Source: Alteromonas_E sp965248545 (GTDB lineage Bacteria > Pseudomonadota > Gammaproteobacteria > Enterobacterales > Alteromonadaceae). From it: a stretch of 64,000 bases of DNA. Below the pieces are notes generated by a model that was given only the letters and a program-made list of their open reading frames with translations, searched no databases and was not told the DNA's origin. Position 1 is the stretch's first letter. Each line of letters opens with the position of its first letter. The stretch spans positions 1,922,001-1,986,000 of the forward strand of contig OZ252110.1 of NCBI GenBank assembly GCA_965248545.1. Reading direction: 5' to 3'. Below, piece after piece: positions 36,476 through 45,465 of this stretch. Position numbers and translations under genes: made by a program.

Positions 36476-36556
36476 CCAGATCACATTGCTATACAATGAG
36501 TGAGTAGGTGGTGTATCCTCTCACCTAGAACAATGATAATAATTTAAGGATCAGAG

Positions 36557-36802
36557 ATGGCTAAAGGGCAATCATTACAAGACCCATTCTTGAACGCGCT
36601 AAGAAAGGAAAGAATTCCCGTCTCCATATACTTGGTTAACGGGATCAAACTACAAGGCCAAGTTGAGTCTTTCGACCAATTTGTGATTCTGTTGAAGAAC
36701 ACTGTTAGCCAGATGGTGTATAAACATGCGATATCCACAGTCGTGCCTTCTCGCGCGATTCAAATGCCGTCACAAGGTGATGACAATAACGCTCAAGACT
36801 AA
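36557..36802 (+). CDS. hfq: RNA-binding protein Hfq
   Basis: An 81-residue Hfq, the hexameric chaperone that pairs small RNAs with mRNAs. The Sm1 motif is LQDPFLNALRKERIPVSIYL...QFVILLKNT and Sm2 includes YKHAISTVVPSR. The C-terminal tail is short compared with the E. coli protein. AAGGATCAGAG precedes the ATG. It is followed 17 bases later by hflX. Confidence 0.98.
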   Translation: MAKGQSLQDPFLNALRKERIPVSIYLVNGIKLQGQVESFDQFVILLKNTVSQMVYKHAISTVVPSRAIQMPSQGDDNNAQD

Positions 36803-36819
36803 TCACTCAGGAGTTTCTC

Positions 36820-38109
36820 TTGTTTGATCGCTATGCATCAGGTGAGCGTGCGGTACTGGTGCATGTCGAATTTCCGGATGAAATCAATAAAGAAGCACTG
36901 TCTGAACTTCAGATGTTGGTGTCTTCTGCTGGCGTGAATGCGTTAGAAGTGGCAACAACCTCGCGCAGTGCCCCGAGCGCTAAGCTATTCATTGGATCTG
37001 GAAAAGCCGAAGAAATAGCAGCGTTAGTCAAAGCAGTTGAGGCTGACGTGGTTATTTTTAATCATGCGCTTTCGCCGTCCCAAGAACGCAACCTAGAACG
37101 TATTTTCAAATGCCGTGTAATTGATCGTACCGGACTGATCCTCGACATCTTTGCCCAGCGAGCACGCACCCACGAAGGTAAACTCCAAGTTGAACTGGCG
37201 CAGCTTAAACATATCTCTACACGTCTGATCAGGGGATGGACCCACTTGGAGCGCCAAAAAGGTGGTATTGGTTTACGCGGTCCGGGTGAAACCCAGCTTG
37301 AGACGGACAGGCGGTTGTTACGAGGACGAATTAAAGCGATATTGCGTCGGTTAGAAAAGGTTTCTAAGCAACGCGAGCAGGGGCGTCGGTCGCGTAAACG
37401 CGCAGAGATCCCTACTGTATCTTTGGTTGGTTATACCAATGCTGGTAAATCGACTTTGTTCAATACGTTGACCGAGTCATCTGTATACGCGGCGGATCAG
37501 TTGTTTGCGACTTTGGATCCAACCCTGCGTAAATTAGAACTACAAGACGTTGGCCCAGTGATCTTAGCCGATACCGTTGGCTTTATTCGGCATTTACCCC
37601 ATGATTTGGTTGCAGCGTTTAAAGCCACCTTGCAAGAAACTCAAGAGGCTGATTTACTGCTGCATGTGGTCGATTATGCCGATGATCAATATCAAGAAAA
37701 TACTTATCAAGTGCAGGAAGTGCTCGATGAAATTGGAGCAGGGGAAGTGCCCCAGCTCATGATTTGTAACAAAATAGACCGAATGGATGGGATGCAACCG
37801 CGTATTGATCGTGATGAAATGGAACGTCCGATTCGCGTCTGGGTATCTGCGCAAAATGCGCAAGGGATTGATTTATTGCATCAAGCCCTCATAGAAAGGT
37901 TATCGCAGAGTATTGTTAAGCGAAGACTTAAAATACCGCCGCGCGCCAGCCATCTTCGCGGAGTGTTATACGGCCTCAACTGCATAGCAGCACAAGAGTA
38001 TGATGAGCAAGGCGATTGGGTGGTGGATGTGAGAATGCCAAGTGCAGATTGGCAGCGTCTGTTGAAACGTGAAAACGGTAAGTTAGATGACCTTATCGTC
38101 AAGCACTAG
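36820..38109 (+). CDS. hflX: Ribosome-associated GTPase HflX
   Basis: A 429-residue GTPase that splits or rescues stalled ribosomes under stress. The glycine-rich N-terminal domain includes LIRGWTHLERQKGGIGLRG and GPGETQLETDRR. The G domain follows with GYTNAGKSTLFN (about 204-215), DTVGFIRHLP and NKID. The start is TTG after CAGGAG, and gives MFDRYASGE, which lines up with the E. coli start MFDRYDAGE. Confidence 0.96.
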   Translation: MFDRYASGERAVLVHVEFPDEINKEALSELQMLVSSAGVNALEVATTSRSAPSAKLFIGSGKAEEIAALVKAVEADVVIFNHALSPSQERNLERIFKCRVIDRTGLILDIFAQRARTHEGKLQVELAQLKHISTRLIRGWTHLERQKGGIGLRGPGETQLETDRRLLRGRIKAILRRLEKVSKQREQGRRSRKRAEIPTVSLVGYTNAGKSTLFNTLTESSVYAADQLFATLDPTLRKLELQDVGPVILADTVGFIRHLPHDLVAAFKATLQETQEADLLLHVVDYADDQYQENTYQVQEVLDEIGAGEVPQLMICNKIDRMDGMQPRIDRDEMERPIRVWVSAQNAQGIDLLHQALIERLSQSIVKRRLKIPPRASHLRGVLYGLNCIAAQEYDEQGDWVVDVRMPSADWQRLLKRENGKLDDLIVKH

Positions 38110-38191
38110 AAGCTATAATAAACGTATAGGCAAACTGATTTCTTGTCCTTTACGTACAAACTTTTAATTTAGTCGTTTACGGAGTGTATCT

Positions 38192-39349
38192 ATGGCCTGG
38201 AATGAGCCGGGTGGTAATAACAATGATCCTTGGAAGAACAAGGGTGGGCGCGATCAGGGGCCTCCTGATCTCGATGATGTGTTTAAAAACCTGTTTGGCA
38301 AATTTTCGAAACCTTCCGGCGGTGGTAGCGGCGGTTCGGGCAAAAACTTAGGCGGTATTGGCGCTAGCGTTATCGTCGGCTTACTGGTTGTCGTTTGGGT
38401 TATCAGTGGCTTCTATACCATCCGTGAAGCTGAGCGCGGTGTCGTATTGCGCTTTGGTGAGTATCACACGCAAGTTGAGCCAGGCTTACGCTGGAAACCA
38501 ACGTTCATCGATACGGTAATTCCCGTGGACATCCAGTCTATTCGAGACCAAGCATCATCGGGTTCAATGTTAACCGAAGATGAAAACCTGGTTCGTGTGC
38601 AAATGGAAATGCAGTTCCGCGTCGTCGATCCCTATCGTTGGACATTCGCTGTGGTCGAGCCTGAAGTAAGCCTGAGCCAAGCGTTAGACAGCGCGATTCG
38701 CTATGTTGTAGGCCATTCCAAAATGGATGACGTGCTAACTGATGGTCGTGAAGTGACGCGTCAGCGTGTTTGGGAAGAGCTCCAAGATATCATCGAGCCT
38801 TACAACATGGGTGTTCAAATCGTTGACATGAACTTTAAAGATGCGCGTCCACCGGAAGAGGTGAAAGATGCATTTGATGATGCGATTGCAGCACAGGAAG
38901 ATGAACAGCGGTTTATTCGTGAAGCGGAAGCATATGCACGTGAAATTGAGCCACGTGCGCGCGGTCAAGTGAACCGTATGAACGAAGAGGCGCAGGCTTA
39001 CAAAGAGCGGGTTATCCTTGAGGCTCAGGGTGAAGTTGCACGTTTTGAAGAGCTATTACCTCAATACGAAGCTGCACCGCAAGTAACGCGTCAACGTATC
39101 TACCTAGAAACAATGGAGCAGGTATTCAGTAGCACAAGTAAGATTATGGTCGACAGCAGTGGTGGCGGCAACAATATGATGTATTTGCCACTCGATAAGA
39201 TCATGGAGCGTCAAAACACACCAGCCAATCAAGGAGTCTCACGCAATGCGCTAGATACGCTGCGCAATGCCGCGACGCCTGACCAGCCGGTAACCAGTAA
39301 TACGCGTCAGTCTAGCCGTACTGATCGCTTTAACAGCGGGAGAAACTAA
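38192..39349 (+). CDS. hflK: FtsH protease modulator HflK
   Basis: A 385-residue SPFH/band-7 inner-membrane protein. The N-terminal Gly/Asn/Asp-rich cytoplasmic stretch (MAWNEPGGNNNDPW) is typical, then a transmembrane helix (about 58-78), the SPFH domain (GVVLRFGEYH... to about 260) and a helical C-terminus. It forms the HflKC cage around FtsH and limits its proteolysis. It sits two bases before hflC. Confidence 0.96.
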   Translation: MAWNEPGGNNNDPWKNKGGRDQGPPDLDDVFKNLFGKFSKPSGGGSGGSGKNLGGIGASVIVGLLVVVWVISGFYTIREAERGVVLRFGEYHTQVEPGLRWKPTFIDTVIPVDIQSIRDQASSGSMLTEDENLVRVQMEMQFRVVDPYRWTFAVVEPEVSLSQALDSAIRYVVGHSKMDDVLTDGREVTRQRVWEELQDIIEPYNMGVQIVDMNFKDARPPEEVKDAFDDAIAAQEDEQRFIREAEAYAREIEPRARGQVNRMNEEAQAYKERVILEAQGEVARFEELLPQYEAAPQVTRQRIYLETMEQVFSSTSKIMVDSSGGGNNMMYLPLDKIMERQNTPANQGVSRNALDTLRNAATPDQPVTSNTRQSSRTDRFNSGRN

Positions 39350-39351
39350 GC

Positions 39352-40248
39352 ATGAAAAATTTAGGTATGGCCATTATTGCCTTGCTCGTAGTGCTTGGCT
39401 TTAGTTCGCTGTTTGTGGTCAAAGAAGGCAACAAGGCGATCGTCATTCAGTTCGGTAAGATTCAGAAAGATTCTGCAACGGGCGAAACGAAAGTTTTCTC
39501 GCCGGGTTTGCACTTTAAAATTCCTTTTATTGATTCTGTTCGTGCGTTAGACGCTCGAGTGCAGACGCTGGACGATGCGCCAGATCGTTTTGTGACATCT
39601 GAGAAGAAAGACTTGATCGTTGATTCATATGTCAAATGGCGCATCAGTGACTTTGAGCGCTACTACTTGTCGACAAGTGGTGGCAACAAACTCCAAGCTG
39701 AAGCCTTATTGAAACAGAAAGTGAACAACGGTCTTCGTTCTGAGTTTGGTGCGCGCACCATTTCACAGATCGTATCGGGTGAGCGTTCAGCTTTGATGGA
39801 TCAAGCGATGGAGCAGGCTTCAGGCAGCTCTGACGAGTTGGGCATCGAAATCGTTGACGTGCGTGTGAAGCAAATCAACCTGCCAAACGAAGTCAGTAAT
39901 TCTATCTTCCAGCGCATGCGCGCAGAGCGAGCAGGTGTTGCCCGAGAGCACCGCTCAGAGGGTCAAGAGCAAGCTGAAGTATTGCGTGCAGACATCGACG
40001 CCAAAGTCGAAGTTATGTTGGCTGATGCCGAGCGTAATGCACGTCAGCTTCGCGGTGAGGGTGATGCAATGGCGGCTGAAATTTACGCCTCTACCTACTC
40101 CAAGAATCCAGAGTTTTATAGCTTCTTGCGCAGTATGGATGCATATCGTGCTAGCTTTAACAGCAAGCAAGACGTCTTGATTGTTGAGCCAAACAACGAC
40201 TTTTTCCGTTACTTGAATGCCCAAGGTGGTAATGCATCGGGTGACTAG
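39352..40248 (+). CDS. hflC: FtsH protease modulator HflC
   Basis: A 298-residue SPFH-domain partner of HflK. It has one N-terminal transmembrane helix (about 5-23), VVKEGNKAIVIQFGKI at the SPFH start, and the coiled stretch with AREHRSEGQEQAE (about 200-230). The gene follows hflK by two bases and ends at a strong terminator, closing the conserved block. In E. coli purA follows; here a different leftward operon does. Confidence 0.96.
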   Translation: MKNLGMAIIALLVVLGFSSLFVVKEGNKAIVIQFGKIQKDSATGETKVFSPGLHFKIPFIDSVRALDARVQTLDDAPDRFVTSEKKDLIVDSYVKWRISDFERYYLSTSGGNKLQAEALLKQKVNNGLRSEFGARTISQIVSGERSALMDQAMEQASGSSDELGIEIVDVRVKQINLPNEVSNSIFQRMRAERAGVAREHRSEGQEQAEVLRADIDAKVEVMLADAERNARQLRGEGDAMAAEIYASTYSKNPEFYSFLRSMDAYRASFNSKQDVLIVEPNNDFFRYLNAQGGNASGD

Positions 40249-40267
40249 AGTACATCTCGCATTGACA

Positions 40268-40292
40268 AAGGCGCTCATGTAGCGCCTTTTTT
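40268..40292 (+). terminator. Rho-independent terminator after hflC
   Basis: AAGGCGCT-catgt-AGCGCCTT runs into six T. Its 3' end reaches the stop of the convergent EAL gene, so it may serve both strands. Confidence 0.88.
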
Positions 40293-42441
40293 ATTGTTGT
40301 TTTATGAAGTTGACGAAGTCGACCAAGGGCATTGGTTTGGCGTATAAGAAGCCTTGTGCAGAGGCACATTGATGCTCTTTTAGAAATGTTTGTTGTGCTG
40401 GTGTTTCAACACCTTCAGCAATAACCCTTAACTTAAGTTGGCTGGCCATGGCGAGAATTGCCAATACAATCGCCCGGTCATTTTCGTTTTTGTCTATATC
40501 GCGAATAAACGAGCGATCGATTTTGAGGTGATCAATCGGTAAGTTTTTCAGATACGACAGAGAGCTGTAACCGGTACCGAAATCATCGATGGCAATGGTG
40601 ACCCCCATCTTGCGCAACGCCGTAAGCAAATGCTGTGCTTTTTGATAATTGTCGACCAAAACCCCTTCGGTTAATTCCAGTTCCAATTTATGTGCGTCAA
40701 TGCCAGCTTGTTCGGCGGTAGACTTGATAAAATCAAACAGTTTGTGATCACTTACTTGCCTTGGACTGACGTTCAAGGATAGCTTCACATTGATATTCTG
40801 GCGACGGAAGGTCGCCAAAATATCACACACTTTGGCGATTACCCATTTGCCCAAGGGGTATATCAAACCTGACTGCTCGGCGATAGGGATGAAAACGTCG
40901 GGGGCGATCGCTTGTCCTTCATTTGGGAACCAGCGCAATAGCGCTTCAGCCTTCGTGACTTTTCCGGATGCTAAATCGATAATCGGCTGTAAGTAGATCT
41001 GCAATTGCTGATTCGCGATCGCATCGCGCAATTGCATTTCCATTTGTAGCCGCGCTTGAGACGCTTCTTTGAGATCTGCTGAATAGAACTGAATAGACTC
41101 TTGGGCAAACAGTTTAGCAGCGTGTAACGCGAGGTCGGCTGCTTTCATTAAACTCTCAGCTTGTGTGGCATCTTGAGGGTAATGGGCGATGCCGATTCTC
41201 AACTGCAAATGACAACGCTCGTCTCGCTCACTAAAGTGAGGCGCTTTGGAGTCTTCATAGATAGCGTCAGCCAGTTCCGCTATTTGTTTTAACTTTTGTT
41301 CACCGTCTGTATGTGATTCGCTGTGGTTTCTCTGACCATAAGACACAATGATCGCAAACTGATCTGCGCCGATACGTGCGAGGAAGTCTCCTTTTTGTAA
41401 TCTCTTTTTAATGCGCTTGCTGACCGAAATCAGCATTGCGTCACCGGTCAAATGGCCGTGTAACTCATTGATGCGATTGAACTGGTCGATATCTAAATAG
41501 ACCACAAAGAAGTCTTTTTCAGCCAAGATAGATTGTTCGATCGTCTGCCAAAAGTGTTGGCGATTGGGTAACCCAGTCAACGAATCGTGCAGTGCAAGTG
41601 ACTCATTACTTTGCAACAAGAATTTGATTCTGGTGATGTCGCCAATGGTAATAACCCAATGCTTAAATTCCCCCATTTCATCAACGATTGCGTGCATTTC
41701 GGCTTGCAGCCATTTACTGAAATGAGGGGGAGAATGCCAGTACAACTCGCCGCTCCATTTACTGTGATTCGACAGTATTCGAGAATGTTCGGGGTATTGG
41801 CGCTCGAATAAATCCCTAAATAACTGAAGTGGGTTTTGGATCGGGTTGTTGTGCTCCAATTCAAACAGATTCCAGGCTGCCGGATTAATTGAGATCGGTA
41901 CGAATTGAGCATCCGTAATGATGACGCCTAAGGACGCATGTTCAATCGCTTGCTGAATCGGAAGGTTGAGTTCCAATAGGCTGGCATTCTGATTGAGCAC
42001 TGAGGCAAGACGGTCTTGCAGGTAGTGATGCTGGGATTGTACTTTGTCATGGGTAATCAATAACTCTCTCGCTACCTGTAGCGTATTTTGCTGATGTTCG
42101 TACTCATGCTGCACGTTATTGATAATCAGGAAGCGCTCATTGTTGGTGAATGCTGCAATCGCTTCCAAATGTAATTCGGTTTGTGCAACATTTTCAGTCC
42201 AAATGCCGGAGTGAACCTGTCCGTCGTGATGTTGCTGCCAAAATGCTTCAGCATCTTCCATGAAGTCAACGAGAAACGCAGACTGTTCGTCCAAGGTTAA
42301 AACACCACCGGATTTGACGTTCGGGAAAAGCAAGCTAAACCAATCTTGCCGACAAAACACAACATCGAATTGATTGTGACCGAGATAACGCAACACTGCG
42401 CAGTCGATAATCCCTAGAGCTTGAAATAATGAGGTGTTCAC
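40291..42441 (-). CDS. PAS-GGDEF-EAL protein, probable c-di-GMP phosphodiesterase
   Basis: A 716-residue cytoplasmic signalling protein. I chose the GTG at 42441, which follows CAAGGG and lies four bases after the GTPase stop; an in-frame ATG at 42468 would overlap that gene. An N-terminal PAS-like region (about 1-90) and a PAS domain (about 175-285) are followed by a GGDEF domain (about 290-450) whose motif reads GADQF, so cyclase activity is unlikely. The EAL domain (about 465-710) keeps EALLRW, NVSPRQ, ELTEGVL, DDFGTGYSS, KIDRSF and AEGVET, so c-di-GMP hydrolysis is expected. It is last in the operon with the small GTPase. Confidence 0.9.
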   Translation of the reverse strand: MNTSLFQALGIIDCAVLRYLGHNQFDVVFCRQDWFSLLFPNVKSGGVLTLDEQSAFLVDFMEDAEAFWQQHHDGQVHSGIWTENVAQTELHLEAIAAFTNNERFLIINNVQHEYEHQQNTLQVARELLITHDKVQSQHHYLQDRLASVLNQNASLLELNLPIQQAIEHASLGVIITDAQFVPISINPAAWNLFELEHNNPIQNPLQLFRDLFERQYPEHSRILSNHSKWSGELYWHSPPHFSKWLQAEMHAIVDEMGEFKHWVITIGDITRIKFLLQSNESLALHDSLTGLPNRQHFWQTIEQSILAEKDFFVVYLDIDQFNRINELHGHLTGDAMLISVSKRIKKRLQKGDFLARIGADQFAIIVSYGQRNHSESHTDGEQKLKQIAELADAIYEDSKAPHFSERDERCHLQLRIGIAHYPQDATQAESLMKAADLALHAAKLFAQESIQFYSADLKEASQARLQMEMQLRDAIANQQLQIYLQPIIDLASGKVTKAEALLRWFPNEGQAIAPDVFIPIAEQSGLIYPLGKWVIAKVCDILATFRRQNINVKLSLNVSPRQVSDHKLFDFIKSTAEQAGIDAHKLELELTEGVLVDNYQKAQHLLTALRKMGVTIAIDDFGTGYSSLSYLKNLPIDHLKIDRSFIRDIDKNENDRAIVLAILAMASQLKLRVIAEGVETPAQQTFLKEHQCASAQGFLYAKPMPLVDFVNFIKQQ

Positions 42442-42445
42442 TGCA

Positions 42446-42937
42446 CTACCCTTGCGCGAGCTTGGCAATGGTCAAAAACATTTGCTCAACGTTTTGATTG
42501 GTTTTTGCGCTGGTGTAAATGCAGCCAGAAAATTCGCTTGCGCGCTCATTGACCGAATCCGTATCCCAATGCCACGAGCTTTCTACGTCACATTTATTAA
42601 TGATCATCAACGCAGGAACATCGGTGTGCTGGCGCGCCATTTGAAGTATTTCCATGCCTTCAATCAAGGATTGAGACCGGGTCTGATCCATGACGATAAA
42701 AAACGCGCTTGCGCCTCTCAAATAACGCGGATTGAAACCACAGTAGCGATCGATACCTTCTAAGTCCCAAATCATCAATTGCAAATCTTGGTCCTCAGTA
42801 GAGACTATCTTTTTGTCTATTTTGACGCCTATCGTGGTGAGGTATTTTTCAGAGAACAAGCCTTCAACATACTGGCGGATTAAACTGGTCTTGCCTACAC
42901 CAGTTGCACCTAATACGCAGATTTTCTTTTGAATCAT
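42446..42937 (-). CDS. Ras-like small GTPase
   Basis: A 163-residue small GTPase close in layout to Rab/Ras proteins and to bacterial MglA-like switches. G1 is GATGVGKTS (10-18), the G2 threonine lies in TTIG (34-37), G3 is WDLEG (57-61), G4 is NKCD, and G5 is TSAK. After G3 the usual catalytic glutamine is replaced by Ile62, so intrinsic hydrolysis may depend on a partner. There is no C-terminal lipid motif. Its ATG overlaps the stop of the OmpA-like membrane protein (42934-42937), so it is translationally coupled to it. Confidence 0.88.
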   Translation of the reverse strand: MIQKKICVLGATGVGKTSLIRQYVEGLFSEKYLTTIGVKIDKKIVSTEDQDLQLMIWDLEGIDRYCGFNPRYLRGASAFFIVMDQTRSQSLIEGMEILQMARQHTDVPALMIINKCDVESSWHWDTDSVNERASEFSGCIYTSAKTNQNVEQMFLTIAKLAQG

Positions 42938-44724
42938 GACTGTCCCTGTGGTTGCGCCGCTGGTTTTGTCTCCGCGTACATAACGTTAAACATAACGCGC
43001 CGGGTAGCAACTGCATCGCTGGAAAGGTTTATCTCGCCAATACCGGTCGCAAACAACTTATCAACACTGATATTTTGATTAATCAGTGCTGTTTTCACGG
43101 TATTCGCACGAGCCAAACTTAACCGCCGGTTGGTACTAGAGGCACCGGAGGCATCGCTCGCTCCTATGATAATAAGGTTAGCAGTTAAACCGAGTTTTTG
43201 CCCAATTTCAAAAGCGTCTTCTAGCATTCTCGACAGCGCAGCAAGATCTTCAATCGATGTTTCATTTAGGCTGGACTCTCCAACATCAAATTCAACCGTA
43301 ACGCGGGATATTTCGCCGACCAATTGTTCAAAGAGTTGACGTTGTATTGCCGGCTGTTCGTCTGCAATAACACTGATCGATGACAAGCCAATCCTGCTTC
43401 GATCAACAGACAGTTGATCAATTCCCGGCACGGCGGCAAGTGCGGTATTAAAACTGCGCATATCTTGCCAATTCAACGTACCCGAAATACTGAACACTGG
43501 GTCGCCAGTGAGTGCTAGTTGTGGATAGTCGGCAACTAGCTGTGTCAACTTGCGCTGCACTATTTTCGGTTCAACCGATATAAAGGCCTGTTCGTCAAAG
43601 TGAACGCGTTGGTCATTCAAATCGTTATTAGCCAGCCAATCAGACAATTCAAGGCTTGCCGTATCGCGCAGCACTGTGACTGAGAAGCCGTCATCATTAG
43701 ATTTAAGCTCAGTGATCAAAATCCCTGGCTCATTGTTTAATTGCATAATGCGCTGCTTCACATCAGCGTGTTGCCAAATGCTGAAAAGCCACCAAGCACA
43801 ACCGACAATCAGTGCCACAAACGCTAACCAACCAAACCAGGGGATGCGTTTTTTCTTCTCAAACTCGGGTTTGACTTGCGCACTCAAGCGGTCGCGCAAC
43901 ATCATGTCTGTGCCTTCAAACACCAGAGTATCGCCTGAGAAGTCGATCAGCTCTTGTCGATGTAAAGAGTGGATTTCATCGAGAGCACTTTGCAAATCAA
44001 TTCTTATGTGATTGGGAACCGTACCGGTGACCGCTGCAACGAGTAACGCGTGTGGGCTGTTGCATATGAGCAGGGTGAAATCGTCAGTCTTAATTTCACC
44101 GAGGTGTTGTTCCTCAACATTTGGGCTGAAAGAGTCCGCAACGAAATCGCTGATTGCGGATAACATCGACGATATCAAATCGGCGTCGTTGTCCTGACTA
44201 ACGTCTGCAGCAACCGACTTTAGCAAGATGCCGGTATCTCGGTGGATCAACAATACTTGCTCAACCTTGTATACGTAGGTTTGAGCCGCAACAAATTGCG
44301 AGTAGCTGACACCGGCTTGCCATGCTTGAAAGCGCCATTTCAAGCCTTTGGGTGATAAAGCGTTCTCAATAATGTCATTGGTGCGTTCAATAAATTGAGA
44401 CAGAAACGCCGATACCGATTTACGTACTAGTGAGCCGACGAGCGGGTAGAGGATACTGGTAAATTGTTCGCTGTGGTTTGCCACAGAGCGCTCGACAGTT
44501 TTTTCTACGATAGGGGCGACGACGTGATTGATAGATTGCCCATCTCGTTGTTTGTCATGTAATGCTTCAATCAGTACGTCACCCACGAATTGACGAGCTT
44601 GGGGTTTTAGTGCTTGTGCCGCATGTTCCCCATCACGCCCAAGAATGATGCGTCTGAGTTCGGCTAATTGCTGCTGAGCTTCCGAATCACGGTTATCGTC
44701 AGAAGCGGAGTTATTCGACATCAA
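42934..44724 (-). CDS. One-pass membrane protein with cytoplasmic sensor-like region and OmpA-like C-terminus
   Basis: A 596-residue protein. Residues 1-290 are polar and presumably cytoplasmic. They begin with the motif LAELRRIILG (20-29), and about 150-270 look like a small alpha/beta domain (VEQVLLIHRDTGILL, TLLICNSPHALLVAAVTG) reminiscent of roadblock/longin folds that bind Ras-like GTPases. A transmembrane helix lies at about 296-316. The periplasmic part (320-596) ends in an OmpA-like peptidoglycan domain (about 475-585; RRLSLARANTVKTAL). It lies between the coiled-coil gene and the GTPase. The roadblock reading is an inference. Confidence 0.82.
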   Translation of the reverse strand: MMSNNSASDDNRDSEAQQQLAELRRIILGRDGEHAAQALKPQARQFVGDVLIEALHDKQRDGQSINHVVAPIVEKTVERSVANHSEQFTSILYPLVGSLVRKSVSAFLSQFIERTNDIIENALSPKGLKWRFQAWQAGVSYSQFVAAQTYVYKVEQVLLIHRDTGILLKSVAADVSQDNDADLISSMLSAISDFVADSFSPNVEEQHLGEIKTDDFTLLICNSPHALLVAAVTGTVPNHIRIDLQSALDEIHSLHRQELIDFSGDTLVFEGTDMMLRDRLSAQVKPEFEKKKRIPWFGWLAFVALIVGCAWWLFSIWQHADVKQRIMQLNNEPGILITELKSNDDGFSVTVLRDTASLELSDWLANNDLNDQRVHFDEQAFISVEPKIVQRKLTQLVADYPQLALTGDPVFSISGTLNWQDMRSFNTALAAVPGIDQLSVDRSRIGLSSISVIADEQPAIQRQLFEQLVGEISRVTVEFDVGESSLNETSIEDLAALSRMLEDAFEIGQKLGLTANLIIIGASDASGASSTNRRLSLARANTVKTALINQNISVDKLFATGIGEINLSSDAVATRRVMFNVMYAETKPAAQPQGQS

Positions 44725-44727
44725 TCA

Positions 44728-45258
44728 TTACTCGGCGGTATCGTCAGACTCTAAGTTGACTGCCATCGCAGATAATAGATGCGCGAGCGTTTTACGGTCA
44801 GTTTTCGAAGATGATAGTTCCTGCGTTACTTGCTCCAATTTTTCCATTGCATGCGCATACTGTTGATTGAACGATTCCGTTAATTGTCGAACCTCTGCGT
44901 CGAGTCGCGAATGCAGTTGCTCGGTATCTTCTTTATGAGTGGTTTCAGCCATTTCGATTTCAGATGACAGTCGATCAGCATATGTATTTAACTGTTCACT
45001 GCGTTGATTCTGTGCATCATCGACGCCCTGTAGGTCGTGAGTTAGCTTTTCTGAGGTTTCACGAATCGTTTGTTGAATTGCTGATGTCTGCTCCGCTTGG
45101 CGTTTTTCCAGTTCGCTAAAAGCCTGGTGCATACTTTTCTCTAAGTCGTCGATACGTTGTTCTAGCTGTTGTTTGGCGGCGCCAAACATTAAATTGCGTA
45201 ATTGGGCTAATTCCTGACTGTCGCTAGCGGGGGTATTTTTGCTTTCTGCCTTGGCCAT
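44728..45258 (-). CDS. Coiled-coil protein, first gene of the GTPase operon
   Basis: A 176-residue hydrophilic protein I do not recognise. Residues about 30-155 are heptad-rich coiled coil (Q, E, L, A, no Pro). The N-terminus carries LAQLRNLMFG (17-26), almost the same as LAELRRIILG in the next gene product, and the C-terminus is a short helix (KTLAHLLSAMAVNLE). No membrane segment or signal peptide. It precedes the OmpA-like gene by three bases and is probably the operon leader. Probably a cytoplasmic scaffold. Confidence 0.78.
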   Translation of the reverse strand: MAKAESKNTPASDSQELAQLRNLMFGAAKQQLEQRIDDLEKSMHQAFSELEKRQAEQTSAIQQTIRETSEKLTHDLQGVDDAQNQRSEQLNTYADRLSSEIEMAETTHKEDTEQLHSRLDAEVRQLTESFNQQYAHAMEKLEQVTQELSSSKTDRKTLAHLLSAMAVNLESDDTAE

Positions 45259-45465
45259 GAGGCGCTCCCTTTGAGGATTTTGCTGTGTTCACTTCTCAAG
45301 CACTACTCTGAAATATATACCTTTTTTTAACATTTGCGTAATTAATGAACAGTTTGGGTTGGAGCTGAATCGTTTTGCCCTGCACAACAGGACGGAATTT
45401 AGGTAAACTAGGCTTATATCAAATAATTATTATAAAAAGTGCATATCAAATTTTCTTAGCTATGC

